From Bacteroidales bacterium (GTDB taxonomy: Bacteria > Bacteroidota > Bacteroidia > Bacteroidales > F082): a stretch of DNA of 64,000 bases. Shown one piece after another: positions 10,424 through 20,300 of the stretch. Positions within the stretch are counted from its first letter, which is position 1. Each line of letters begins with the position of its first letter. Where the stretch lies: the NCBI GenBank assembly GCA_017616735.1, contig JAFZXP010000047.1, positions 1 through 64,000 of the forward strand, read 5' to 3'. The notes under the pieces are model-generated. The model did no database searches. It was not told where the DNA came from and saw nothing but the letters and a program-made list of their open reading frames with translations. Made by a program: the position numbers and the translations under genes.

Positions 10424-10894
10424 GTGGAGCACAAATTTTATGATTTCTACATGCGGTTTCCGAGTGAGGAAGACGCTTTGAAGGCTAAGGATTTCTATTA
10501 TAAAAAACATCGTCCCAGAATAGGCGGCGAGTTTAAAATAAACGACAATGGCGTATGTTCATTGTCGCTGCAGGATGAATGCGAACTCATCACCGATCTG
10601 TATCCTTTCGGCCTGAAGCGTTACATCGTGGCCGACAATTTCCATGGCGTGCATCGCGAGCACGGCAAGGACATTTTCGATTTCTTCACTGATAGCGACC
10701 ATTATTTCTGCTGGGATCTGAACGACCATGTGTTCGAAAAACTCAACGATTTCCTGAAAAACGACATTCACTCCGACGGCTTCACCCCCACAGCCGGCCA
10801 GCACGCTCCATTCGTGCAACGCACCCTTGACAGTATGGGTATAGACGACTTGTTCAACATGCTCAATGTGGATGCACCGGGACTTGACATCTAA
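10424..10894 (+). CDS. Conserved hypothetical soluble protein
   Basis: I do not recognise this 156-residue protein. It has no signal peptide or membrane segment and is rich in acidic and aromatic residues (for example FFTDSDHYFCWDL). The start used is GTG at 10424, closely behind a good -7 promoter box; the first in-frame ATG (codon 10, MRFPSEED) is an alternative. It is transcribed away from the protease array and convergent with the DnaE-like gene. The dispersed 'CGTCATTTCGA' repeat begins 9 nt after its stop. Confidence 0.65.
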   Translation: MEHKFYDFYMRFPSEEDALKAKDFYYKKHRPRIGGEFKINDNGVCSLSLQDECELITDLYPFGLKRYIVADNFHGVHREHGKDIFDFFTDSDHYFCWDLNDHVFEKLNDFLKNDIHSDGFTPTAGQHAPFVQRTLDSMGIDDLFNMLNVDAPGLDI

Positions 10895-10903
10895 CCTTTC
10901 AAT

Positions 10904-10941
10904 CGTCATTTCGACCGAGCGCAGCGAGCGGAGAAATCTCC
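10904..10941. repeat. Dispersed CGTCATTTCGA repeat, short copy
   Basis: It begins CGTCATTTCGACCGAGCG and ends GAGAAATCTCC. The same framing sequences occur at 15155-15298 and 41720-41794. This copy is short and lacks the middle part with GACCTGAGCTTGCGAAAGC. It fills the gap between two convergent genes. Confidence 0.75.
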
Positions 10942-10944
10942 AAC

Positions 10945-13896
10945 TCATTTAGCTCTAGGGTCTTCTTGAATTTCCATTTTGGCAAGTTTCTGGATTTCTA
11001 TACTCGGGTGGCCGAATTCCTCCACTATTTTGCCAAGCATAAGATAGGTGCCATTACCTTGAAATGGAAACATTTTCAATACGTTAGGAAACACAGTGGC
11101 ATCAAACACATTGCCTTGGGCATCCAAGAAATTGGCAAAGTGCATAAGGTCGCCTTTGCAGGTTTTCACATATTTCAAACTGACCAAATGTCCCAGCATC
11201 CGATACTGCCGGCCGACATTTTTCAGCATATCGTCAGCCATTATTTCTCCTCGGAAACGGGTCTTGAGCATGTCAAACCACGTCATCGTAACCGGGAATC
11301 CGAACAGCTCTATTTCATCATAGGCGTCTTCCAACGGCCGGGTATTCATCGCAGGCAATTGATAATCAGCGCTTTGAGCATCCAAAATCAAGCCTCTCAT
11401 GCCATGAAACTTATTGCGGTAAGAGTTCATTTTACCATTGTACACGTGAGCTTCCCAAAGCAGAGTCGGCTTCGGCTTGCCGGTAAAGGAAAAAGCGCCG
11501 CTACGAATCAGGATGACAATCTGCTCTATTTTGGGTCGCAAGCGCTCCATAAAGTCGGCCACATCCCTGAATTTACCATTCACAACACGCTCATTGACAA
11601 TATTTTGCGCCAGCTCCGCCTCCAGACCCTGCAGGTGCACAAAACCCATGTAGGCCACTCTGCCGTGGAGAGTTGTCAGATATTCGCTCACGTTGACGCA
11701 AGGCAAATGCACAATGCCTCCTTGCCGGCGGAACTCGTTAAAATACACCCATGTCGGATAAAACCCGCCGAAATTGTTTATCACAGCCACCTGAAACTCA
11801 AGCGGAAAATGCGCTTTCAAATAAAGGCTTTGATAACTTTCAACAGCATACGATGCCGAGTGGGCTTTTGAAAAGGAATATCCGGCAAACGATTCTATCT
11901 GACGCCACACCTCACGGACAACAGCATCACTATATCCCCTCGCCTTGCAATTGTCAAAAAATTTTTGCGTCAGTTCGGTCATCTCGTCCTTGCGCCGGCT
12001 TTTATGATTCATCATCCGACGCAGCACGTCGGCATCAGACAGATCCAAGCCGGCAAAATAATGACAAACCTTCAGCACATCCTCCTGATACACCATCACT
12101 CCATACGTCTCCTGAAGCTGCTGCTTCAGCATAGGATGCAGATAATCAATGTGTTGCGGATCATGAAAACGCTGAATATACTGGCGCATCATACCCGACC
12201 TAGCCACGCCCGGACGTATGATTGAACTGGCCGCAACCAGCGTTTTGTAGTCGTCGCAGCAAAGCTTGCGCAGCAGCCCTCGCATGGCCGGACTTTCGAT
12301 GTAAAAGCACCCGTTGGTCTCGGCCCGACGAAGCAGACTTTTGACCGTTTCGTCTTTTTTGAAGTCTTCGACACGATGTATATCGACATTCACACCTCGG
12401 TTTTTCCTTATTATTTCCACGGCGTCGTGAATGTGTCCTATGCCGCGCTGACTAAGTATATCCAATTTTTCAATTTTCAGACGCTCAGCCACATACATAT
12501 CCCATTGTGTGGTCAGAAAACCTTTGGGCGGCATATCGAGGGCTGAATAACATGTGATCGGCTGCTCGGTTATCAGCACGCCGCCGGCATGTATGGAGCG
12601 GACGTTCGGAAAGTCGAGAATCTGTTGCGCGAGGTCGAAGACCGAGCGCATAATGGCGTTTTGATTGGCGTAACGTTCCGGGCTACGACACAAGTTGTCA
12701 AGCTCGTTTTTAGGCAAACCGTGCACCTTGCCCAACTCACGCAAAACCGAGCGGTCGCGAAAGGTGGTCGTGGCGCCCAGCAAAGCCACATGACGCTCAT
12801 CGTAACGGCTGAACATGTAACGGTGCACTTCGTCACGGTCTTTCCACGAATAGTCGATGTCGAAATCGGGAGGGCTGCTTCGTTTGGGATTCAGAAACCG
12901 CTCGAAATAAAGATCCAGCTCGATGGGGTCGACATCGGTAATTCTCAGGCAGTAAGCCACAATACTGTTGGCCCCGCTTCCCCTTCCAACATGATGTATG
13001 CCTTTAGACATCGAATATCTCACCACATCGGCCGCTATCAGAAAATACGAGGCAAACTGCATTTTCTCAATGATATCAAGCTCTTTGGCTATGCGCCGGC
13101 AAGCCTCTTTGTTTTGCAGTCCGTAGCGGTATCGCATCCCGTCAAAAGCCAGTTTACGCAGAAGCTCAATGTCGTTGTACACACTATCGGTAAAAGTTTT
13201 CTTGTTTTTCATTGTCGCGAAATCGAAATCGATGCCACACTGTTCCATCAGCGAATCCGTGGTTTTCAATATCTGCGGATAAAGTGCGAATGCCGCCCGC
13301 AACTTATCCGGACGCAGCAGTATCTCATCGTCCGAAGCATGGTTTTCCAATCTGGAAATCAGAATGTTTTTGTCGATAGCCCTAAGGTTTTTGTGGACCA
13401 CAAACGACTCCTGATCCAAAAATGTGACAGGTTGCGCCACCACCAGTTTTTCCTGATGTTTCTGTAAATCGGATGTCAGCAGCCGCGACACCTGCGACAA
13501 ACGGATGCCTATAAACTCATTGTCGTTGAGTTGCCCTATTTTGCGTTTGCCAAAAGGATAAATCACAATTACATTGTTCCATTGTGGAGCAATTTCACCG
13601 TAAGGCATCTTGCTTATGTTATGTTGCGTCAAGGTCTCGTTGATTTCACGGAATCCCTCGTTGTTGCGGGCAATTGCGATGTATAGAAGTTCGTCTTCAT
13701 TGCGGAATTCGCATCCAGCTATCGGCTTGATGCCGTATTTCTTGCACTCAAACACGAAATCGACCATTCCCATTGTGTTGTTGATATCGGTCAGAGCCAT
13801 TGCCTGAATATGCATACCACAGGCCTGCTCCACCAGATTCTCGATGGAGATGGTGCCATAGCACAAACTGTAATATGACTTGACGTTCAAATACAT
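10945..13896 (-). CDS. dnaE2: DNA polymerase III alpha-type polymerase, short error-prone (DnaE2/ImuC-like) form
   Basis: The 983-residue C-family polymerase carries the catalytic motif SPPDFDID (Asp344 and Asp346), the upstream GRGSGANS motif (about 304-311), a third-Asp region KLDILSQRG, and a C-terminal OB-fold-like segment. The N-terminal PHP domain is degenerate: the opening reads MYLNVKSYYSLCYG, where replicative DnaE normally has His residues. It is much shorter than the replicative DnaE of Bacteroidales (about 1200 residues). Together with the adjacent dinB and an S24 repressor this points to a damage-tolerance polymerase rather than the replicase. It probably acts with DinB on lesions. 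ImuC is the closest named analogue; orthology is inferred. Confidence 0.85.
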   Translation of the reverse strand: MYLNVKSYYSLCYGTISIENLVEQACGMHIQAMALTDINNTMGMVDFVFECKKYGIKPIAGCEFRNEDELLYIAIARNNEGFREINETLTQHNISKMPYGEIAPQWNNVIVIYPFGKRKIGQLNDNEFIGIRLSQVSRLLTSDLQKHQEKLVVAQPVTFLDQESFVVHKNLRAIDKNILISRLENHASDDEILLRPDKLRAAFALYPQILKTTDSLMEQCGIDFDFATMKNKKTFTDSVYNDIELLRKLAFDGMRYRYGLQNKEACRRIAKELDIIEKMQFASYFLIAADVVRYSMSKGIHHVGRGSGANSIVAYCLRITDVDPIELDLYFERFLNPKRSSPPDFDIDYSWKDRDEVHRYMFSRYDERHVALLGATTTFRDRSVLRELGKVHGLPKNELDNLCRSPERYANQNAIMRSVFDLAQQILDFPNVRSIHAGGVLITEQPITCYSALDMPPKGFLTTQWDMYVAERLKIEKLDILSQRGIGHIHDAVEIIRKNRGVNVDIHRVEDFKKDETVKSLLRRAETNGCFYIESPAMRGLLRKLCCDDYKTLVAASSIIRPGVARSGMMRQYIQRFHDPQHIDYLHPMLKQQLQETYGVMVYQEDVLKVCHYFAGLDLSDADVLRRMMNHKSRRKDEMTELTQKFFDNCKARGYSDAVVREVWRQIESFAGYSFSKAHSASYAVESYQSLYLKAHFPLEFQVAVINNFGGFYPTWVYFNEFRRQGGIVHLPCVNVSEYLTTLHGRVAYMGFVHLQGLEAELAQNIVNERVVNGKFRDVADFMERLRPKIEQIVILIRSGAFSFTGKPKPTLLWEAHVYNGKMNSYRNKFHGMRGLILDAQSADYQLPAMNTRPLEDAYDEIELFGFPVTMTWFDMLKTRFRGEIMADDMLKNVGRQYRMLGHLVSLKYVKTCKGDLMHFANFLDAQGNVFDATVFPNVLKMFPFQGNGTYLMLGKIVEEFGHPSIEIQKLAKMEIQEDPRAK

Positions 13897-13899
13897 AGA

Positions 13900-14012
13900 G
13901 TTAGCAGTTGACAGTTAGCAGTTGACAGTTAGCAGTTGACAGTTGACAGTTAGCAGTTGACAGTTAGCAGTTTAACTGTAAACTGTAAACTATCAACTGT
14001 AAACTATCAACT
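13900..14012. repeat. Tandem heptamer element (GTTGACA/GTTAGCA type)
   Basis: Consecutive 7-mers such as GTTAGCA and GTTGACA are followed by partly complementary 7-mers (AACTGTA, AACTATC, AACTGGC), so the transcript can fold on itself. The element fills the gap between dnaE2 and dinB, and the last codons and TGA stop of dinB lie inside it. Confidence 0.8.
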
Positions 14013-15146
14013 GGCAACTGCTTTAAACACAGCATTTTTTCCGAATTTCTTGCGAATTTTATCCATGGCGCCGTACAGATTGGTCATCTCGGCGGTATCA
14101 TCAAACAAATCAAGTTGTTGTGTGCCGCCCACCAAGCTGCTGAAGCGCACTCCTATCAACCTGATCAGCAGACGGCGGTTGTAGAGCCTGTCGAAGATAT
14201 CATACACTGTTCTCAGCAAAATGTGGTCAAACGAGGTGTAGGCTATCTGTCGCTGCATGGTATGTGTGTCGAAATTTGAATAGCGGATCTTCACCGTGAC
14301 ACAGCCTGTCAGCTTGGTCTGCGACCTCATTTCGAACGCCAGCCGTTCCACCATATGCGCCAAAACGCTTTTCAGCATCACAATGTCGATGGTGTCGGTT
14401 TCGAAAGTATATTCCTTGCTTAAATATTTCTGTTCCTCGTAAGGCTGCACCGGCGCGGTGTCGATACCGTTGGCTTTTTTCCAAATCTCGATGCCGTTTT
14501 TGCCAAGAGCCTGATTCACAACGACATCGGGCATTTGACGGAAATCACCGATAGTGACTATTCCCATCGAGCGCAGCAAGCGATATGTCTTTTCGCCCAC
14601 CATCGGTATTTTGCCCACAGAAAGAGGATCCAAGAAGTGATGGACCTCGGGATGAGTCACCTGCAGCTCGCCGTTGGGTTTGGCCTCGTCGGTGGCTATC
14701 TTTGAGATTGTCTTGTTTTCGGAAAGCCCGAATGATATCGGCAGCCCCGACTCTTTCATGATAGCCTCACGCAGCTCGTGCGCCCATTTATAGCACCCGA
14801 AAAAACGATCCATGCCGGTGATGTCGACGTAATGCTCGTCGATGCTGGTCTTTTCGAAAATGGGCGCACGGTCGGCGATAATCGCCGTCACGAGACGCGA
14901 GTATCGGCTGTAAAGCTCCATGTCACCGCGAATAAACACCGCCTGCGGACACAGCTGCCTTGCCATTCGCATTGGTTGTGCCGAATGCACGCCGAAACGT
15001 CGCGCCTCGTAGCTGCAGGTGGAGACAACGCCCCTGTCTCCCATGCCGCCCACTATCACCGGACGATGTTCCAACGTCGGATTCATCAGCCGCTCCACCG
15101 ACACGAAAAAAGTGTCCAAATCCAAATGTAAAACTGTTCGCTCCAT
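14007..15146 (-). CDS. dinB: Y-family DNA polymerase IV (DinB)
   Basis: This 379-residue translesion polymerase opens with the catalytic motif HLDLDTFFVSVE. It has the palm motif SIDEHYVDIT (usually SIDEAYLD), helix-hairpin-helix turns around PMVGEKTYRLLRSMGI, and a little-finger domain. A late QQLDLF peptide matches the beta-clamp binding motif. It lies 110 nt upstream of dnaE2 on the same strand and divergent from the S24 repressor gene. This is the arrangement expected for an inducible mutagenic cassette. Its C-terminal AVAS and stop codon are encoded within a tandem heptamer element, so the very end of the protein may have been altered by repeat insertion. Confidence 0.92.
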   Translation of the reverse strand: MERTVLHLDLDTFFVSVERLMNPTLEHRPVIVGGMGDRGVVSTCSYEARRFGVHSAQPMRMARQLCPQAVFIRGDMELYSRYSRLVTAIIADRAPIFEKTSIDEHYVDITGMDRFFGCYKWAHELREAIMKESGLPISFGLSENKTISKIATDEAKPNGELQVTHPEVHHFLDPLSVGKIPMVGEKTYRLLRSMGIVTIGDFRQMPDVVVNQALGKNGIEIWKKANGIDTAPVQPYEEQKYLSKEYTFETDTIDIVMLKSVLAHMVERLAFEMRSQTKLTGCVTVKIRYSNFDTHTMQRQIAYTSFDHILLRTVYDIFDRLYNRRLLIRLIGVRFSSLVGGTQQLDLFDDTAEMTNLYGAMDKIRKKFGKNAVFKAVAS

Positions 15147-15154
15147 AATGCCCC

Positions 15155-15298
15155 CGTCATTTCGAGCGACCGCAGGGAGTCGAGAAATCTCCGACTAACA
15201 AGTCTGTCAAATTTTATTTGCAGGAGATTTTTCCACCTGTCGGTGGAAGCTTTCGCAAGCTCAGGTCTCCGTTCCGCTTCGCTTCAGTCGAAATGACG
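15155..15298. repeat. Dispersed CGTCATTTCGA repeat, two copies in inverted arrangement
   Basis: The left arm starts CGTCATTTCGAGCGACC and runs into GAGAAATCTCC. The right arm is an inverted full-length copy ending TCGAAATGACG, with the middle block GCTTTCGCAAGCTCAGGTCTCC. Outer ends are complementary, so the unit could form a long hairpin. It occupies the dinB/S24-repressor intergenic region. Confidence 0.8.
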
Positions 15299-15319
15299 AT
15301 TTTTTATTTTTTTACTTTT

Positions 15320-15352
15320 TTTGTTCGCGTATCAAAATTCTTTGTATTTTTG
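15320..15352 (+). promoter_or_regulatory. Promoter of the S24 repressor gene (TTTG-N21-TATTTTTG)
   Basis: A -33-like TTTG (15320-15323) and a -7 box TATTTTTG (15345-15352) are separated by 21 nt, matching the Bacteroidetes consensus. The start site would fall near 15358, giving a leader of about 75 nt. The leader contains the palindrome-like AAAATTTTaAAATTTT close to the ATG, a possible autorepressor operator (inference). Confidence 0.6.
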
Positions 15353-15432
15353 CCATGTTTTTAATCAAAATTTGCGACGAAAAATTAGTCATTATTTTAA
15401 TACGTGTCAAGAAAAATTTTAAAATTTTTGCT

Positions 15433-16236
15433 ATGTTATTCAGTACCAATATAAAATTTTTGCGCAAGCGCCGTTCCAAAACCCAGGACGACGTCGCCAC
15501 GGCGCTCCACATGAAGCGTTCCACGCTCAGCGGATACGAAAACGAGGTGTCTGAGCCCAACATTGAGGCACTCATCGCCTTGTCGAGGTATTTCAACGTC
15601 GCCATCGACACATTAATAAAGGTGGACCTGACACAAATCGGAGAGTTTCAGCTCAGCCAGCTTGAACGAGGCTACGATGTGCACATCAAAGGCAGCAACA
15701 TCAGGGTGCTGGCCACCACTGTCGACAGCGGCAACCGCGAGAACATTGAATTGGTATCGGAGCGGGCAAAAGCCGGATACACAACAGGTTACGCCGATCC
15801 GGAATACATCCGGGTGCTACCGACCTTCCAATTGCCATTTCTCTCCAAAGAGCGCAAATACCGCACTTTTCAAATCAGTGGCGACTCAATGCTACCCATT
15901 CCCGACAAGTCGTACGTCACCGGCGAATACGTTGTCGACTGGCATGACATTCACGACCGTCAAGCCTACATCATACTCACCATGGACGACGGAATTGTTT
16001 TTAAAATCGCCGAGAATCACATAGCTGACGGATTTTTAAGGCTTCACTCCCTCAATCCGTTCTACCAGCCTTTCGAGATACATCTCAACGAAATAAAGGA
16101 GGTCTGGAAATTCGTGCACTACATCAGTTCGGAAATGCCCGAATCAACCAATGTGCCTAAAGAACAGCAACTTATAGACACCATCAACGATCTCCGAAAA
16201 CAGGTCCAAGACATACAGCTGAAATTAAATTTGTAA
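15433..16236 (+). CDS. XRE-type repressor with S24/LexA-like self-cleavage domain
   Basis: From the ATG at 15433 the product has 267 residues. An N-terminal helix-turn-helix (about 5-60, SKTQDDVATALHMKRSTLSG) is followed by a Ser-Lys peptidase S24 domain with Ser152 (SGDSMLP) and Lys191 (VFKIAEN). A candidate Ala-Gly cleavage site is A114-G115 in ERAKAGYTTGYADPEY, and the tail (about 235-267) may be a coiled coil. A start further upstream would add an unstructured hydrophobic/basic leader, so I prefer 15433, where the XRE domain begins. It is divergent from dinB-dnaE2 and is the natural candidate for their damage-responsive repressor and for autoregulation. Confidence 0.85.
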   Translation: MLFSTNIKFLRKRRSKTQDDVATALHMKRSTLSGYENEVSEPNIEALIALSRYFNVAIDTLIKVDLTQIGEFQLSQLERGYDVHIKGSNIRVLATTVDSGNRENIELVSERAKAGYTTGYADPEYIRVLPTFQLPFLSKERKYRTFQISGDSMLPIPDKSYVTGEYVVDWHDIHDRQAYIILTMDDGIVFKIAENHIADGFLRLHSLNPFYQPFEIHLNEIKEVWKFVHYISSEMPESTNVPKEQQLIDTINDLRKQVQDIQLKLNL

Positions 16237-16297
16237 AAAAACTCACATTTTTTGGACTTTCTCAAAAAAATATCTAATTTTGCACTGATTTTAAAGC

Positions 16298-16322
16298 TTT
16301 GAATTTTTAAATCTTTAAATAT
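16298..16322. repeat. TTTAAATC-type octamer leader element
   Basis: The string GAATTTTTAAATCTTTAAAT occurs here just before the lipoprotein ATG and again at 24381-24400 before dapB. It is built on an 8-nt unit TTTAAATC. No other function is visible. Confidence 0.5.
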
Positions 16323-16332
16323 TTTTAATGTT

Positions 16333-17262
16333 ATGAAAAAACTATTCCTTTCCTTGATGCTCGTCGCATCACTGGTGCTCAGCTTCACAGGCTGCCAAAA
16401 GACAGCAAGCGAATCAGACACTCACACACAAACATTCACTTTGGGTGAAACCACCTACAGCATCAACAATGTAGTCACCATCGAGAACATCCACCGCAAC
16501 GACAGCCCTACATACAACGCCATTGCGTTCTTAGACAGCAAGCTGATCGGCAATGAAGGCGGTGAAGGCCAAGGCGTCGTTATCGTTTTCCAGGGCGACA
16601 TCACCCCTGGCACACACGAACTTTCATTCGATCCGGAACATCCGACAGCACATTTCCCGATGTATTTCTTTGCCGATATCGAAATTGAGACCATTGTCAA
16701 CTTCAGCATTGAAACTCTCTTGGCTCAGGAAAACATTTATGTGGCCGATGCTGGTGCATTCACACTTGAAATGGATGAGAACTTTTTCACAGTCACAACC
16801 GACAACATTGATGTCACAAAGGTAAAAGACCAGGCAATCATCGAAACATCATCAGTCGACTACGAAGGCAATGTGACAAGATATAAGCTTGCAGAAGTTG
16901 AAGAAGGCAACATCAACGACACCGACATCTTAACAGCCGGCATCACAAGCTATAACATACTTATCCAGACATACATCGCAGCATTCATCGCCGAGAATAC
17001 CGACATGATAGGTTTCACTTCAATGAGTTCATTTGCAGACGGTCTTCCTGTAGGCACATTCAGCTACAGCGAATACCCAATCATCTATGTTCATGCCATG
17101 AACATCAAAGAGCCTAAGTTTGCAACAGCAGGAACTATCACAGTGGCAAAAGAAGGTGAAATTTACACAATTGACATGACAGGCATGGAATTCACCGGCA
17201 TAAATGGTATCTTCACATTACACTATGTGGGAACAATGCCTTACTTCAACCTTCCACTCTAA
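16333..17262 (+). CDS. Predicted lipoprotein of unknown function
   Basis: The 309-residue protein starts with a lipoprotein signal peptide ending LSFTGC (Cys21), so it should be anchored in the envelope. The rest is beta-rich, Asp/Glu/Thr-rich and has no catalytic motif I recognise. It is flanked by the S24 repressor gene and a convergent tricorn-like protease, and ends at a strong bidirectional terminator, so it is probably monocistronic. It may be a surface lipoprotein of the many uncharacterised Bacteroidales families. Confidence 0.75.
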   Translation: MKKLFLSLMLVASLVLSFTGCQKTASESDTHTQTFTLGETTYSINNVVTIENIHRNDSPTYNAIAFLDSKLIGNEGGEGQGVVIVFQGDITPGTHELSFDPEHPTAHFPMYFFADIEIETIVNFSIETLLAQENIYVADAGAFTLEMDENFFTVTTDNIDVTKVKDQAIIETSSVDYEGNVTRYKLAEVEEGNINDTDILTAGITSYNILIQTYIAAFIAENTDMIGFTSMSSFADGLPVGTFSYSEYPIIYVHAMNIKEPKFATAGTITVAKEGEIYTIDMTGMEFTGINGIFTLHYVGTMPYFNLPL

Positions 17263-17283
17263 AATGTAATTGTCTTAAAACCA

Positions 17284-17319
17284 AAAAAAGACGTCAGCCA
17301 TCCGGCTGACGTCTTTTTT
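17284..17319. terminator. Bidirectional rho-independent terminator
   Basis: A perfect 16-bp inverted repeat (AAAAAAGACGTCAGCC, 17284-17299, with 17304-17319) with a 4-nt loop lies between the convergent lipoprotein and tricorn-like genes. Both strands end in six T residues. Confidence 0.9.
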
Positions 17320-17320
17320 C

Positions 17321-17347
17321 TATAAACTTTAAACTTTAAACTATAAA
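17321..17347. repeat. Tandem heptamer element (TTTAAAC/TATAAAC type)
   Basis: Four 7-mers of the TATAAAC/TTTAAAC type abut the stop codon of the tricorn-like gene. A related element (AGTTTAG/AGTTTAA units) lies just upstream of the same gene's start at 20600-20632. Confidence 0.65.
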
Positions 17348-20300
17348 CTATTTCCCCCAATATTCAAATGATTCCAACTCATTCAGCAACTCATTCACTG
17401 CTGCCTCGAGTTGTTCGTCCACTCCCTCGGCAAGCTTTTCAGGAGTGTTCTTAACCTTGATGTCAGGCTCCAGCTGGCTGTTTTCCAAGAAGCTGCCATC
17501 CTCGGTGCGATAGCCCACCACCGGCAGTCCGAAATACAAAGTGTTGTCCTGCAAGGTCTCCCATGTGACGCTGCTCATGGTGCCAGGCACCGGCATACCG
17601 ACAAGCTTACCTATGTGTTTATGCTTGTAAACCCATGGTGTTCCATGCGCATTGCTATAATTGGCCTCGCCAATAACCATAATCGAAGGCTTCACATAAC
17701 GGCGCGACGGCATCACGCATTCCACCACAGTGTCACGAATCACCTGCTCGAGATATTTCTCACCCGAGAACAAAATCTCTATATCCTCGTGCAGACGTCC
17801 TCCGCCGTTGAAACGGGTGTCGATGACTATGCCGTCACGCAGATTGTATTTACCCAAAATGTCGGCATAAACATCACGATAGCTGGCATCGCCCATGCTC
17901 TTGATATGAACGTAGCCGAGACGGCCGTTTGAAAGGCTGTCCACCAGATGTGCATTACGCTTTATCCAACGTTTGTAAAGCAAATCGTTCTGAGCGCCGC
18001 GTGAGATAGGCTTCACCACCTCATCCCAACGTTTTTTTGATTTCGGGCTGTAAACCGAAACCAGAACCGATTTTCCCGATTTCTTGTTAAGCAACGGGAA
18101 ATAGTCCATGTCTTTTGTAATCGCGACGCCGTCAATCTTTTCGATAATGTCACCGGCTTTCACCTTAGAGTTTTTCTTGTCGAATGGTCCATATTCAAGC
18201 ACTTCTTCAATAAGCAAACCGTCTTTGTCGTAATTCCAATCGAACAGCAGTCCGAGTTGTCCCGTAGCGTCACCATTCGATCCACCGGCACGGTAACCCG
18301 AGCCGGAATGCGACACATTAAGCTCACCCAACACCTCGCTCAGCAAATCGGCGAAGTCGTAATTGTTGTTGATATGTGCAAGGAATGGATAGAAATCTTT
18401 CTTAATCTGCTCGAAATCGGCCCCGTTGTGGTCGCCGCGGAACAGGCGTTTGCTTTCCTGAAGGAAAACGTGATTGTACATATATTCGCGCTCAGCCGCG
18501 CGGTCGAGCAACATGGTGGCATCATATTTAATTGAGGTGGACTTGCCGCCTTTAGTATCTATTTTCTGCAGATTTCCGCCTGAAAGCAGGTATATGTTAT
18601 CACCTTTTTTATTTAATGCGAGTTGAGCACCGCCGGCATCGAGTTTTTTCAGGATCTTAGTCGATTTCTCACGCACGTCAAGTTCCCAAAGGTCGTAACC
18701 TTTCTCGAAAGAGCTGAGGAAATACAGTTTATCGCCATCTTTCGACAAAACAGCACCCGACAATTTAGACGACATCGGAGTTAGGCGCACTATACGCTCA
18801 TCCAGCCTATCCAATTCAATATCAATCGGTTTAACCTCATCTTTTTTGTCTTTCTTATCCTTGCCATCCTTCTTGTCTTTGCTGTTTGCTTCGGCTTCTT
18901 TCTTTTGGATTTCATATTCTTCCTTCGAGAGCTTGAATCTATCGAGCGCATCCTGATTCATGAAGCAAATGAAAGCGTCGTTTTGGCTGCCCCATGAGGC
19001 ATGCGAGCGCATGCCGTAACGGTTTGAGCCGAAAATGACCGCGTTGCCGTCCAAAGCCCAACGCGGAGCGCCGGTGATATAGCCGTCGTTGGTGATGTTG
19101 TGGATTTTCATATCGCCGTTGGCCGACACTATTCCGACATCGGAATATGGGGCGCGCATATTGGTAATGAGTGTAAGCGCGAACCATTTGCCGTCGGGCG
19201 ACCATTGATAATCAAACGGATAGGCATCGGTATCATAATGCTGCGTTCCATCGGTTATTTGGCGCACTTTTTTTGAGTCCAAGTTTATGACTTTCAAAAA
19301 CATACGATCTTCGATAAAGGCAATCTCCTTGCCGTCGGGCGAGAACTGTGGCGATGTACGCTCAATGCCGTCGTCGTCGAACAGACGTTCTTCCTCAATC
19401 AAAGTCGCATAGGCGAAGTTAAGGTCTTCCTTGCGTGACATTTTGGCGAGATAGAGATTATAGTAGCCATCGCGTTCTGAGGTGTAAACCAGCATCTTGC
19501 CGTCAGGCGAAAACGACGGATCCGCCTCAGCCTCAGGTGTATGCGTAATCTGCTTTGTGGTCTGATATTCGTCGGAAGTGACAAACACCTCGCCGCGTGC
19601 CACAAAAGCAATCAAATTGCCTTCAGATGTTATCGTGAGGTCGGAAGCGCTACCGAACTTGCCACGCTCCGGCACATTTTCCTGATCGTTAACAATCTGA
19701 ATATCAACCTTTTGAGGCTCCTCACCTATTTTTTGCGTGTAAATCTCGCCTTGATAGCCGTAGCACAGAGTACCATTGTCGGCTACGCTCAAGAATCTCA
19801 CGGGATAAGTCTCAAAATTTGTAATTTTCACTGGCTCGAACTTAGCCGGCCACTGCATCATATAAACGTTTTGACTATTACGGCCTGCCGGCTCGCTGAG
19901 GTAAACAAACGACTTATGATCAGGCATAAAACGCGGGTCACGGTCTTCTCCAATGTTGAAAGTCAATATTTTATGAGATTTTTCCTTGGCGTTGTAATAC
20001 ACGATGTCACGAGCCACCGACGACACCTGATGCTTACGCCATATGTTCTCGCCGCCTTTTCTATCATAATAAAGGAACGACTCGCCGTCGCTGTCGAACG
20101 ATACCGAGCAAACCGTAGCAGCTGTTACTTGCTGCGGGCGTCCGCCCTCGACCGGCACCTTGTACAATTCGGTCATCCATCCGGCGGCAAACTGAGCGTT
20201 GGCTGCATCTTTCTGGATTGAAGCGGTGTAGTAAATCTCTTTGTCATCGGGCGAAAACGACATCGGAGTCTCGGCCGACGAATTGGTTGTCACCCGTTTT

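Noticed and set aside
12589..13467. 292-codon plus-strand frame opposite the DnaE-like gene
   Set aside because: Antisense shadow of a clearly conserved polymerase region.
13900..14012. CRISPR array
   Set aside because: Units are 7 nt and contiguous without unique spacers, and no cas gene is present.
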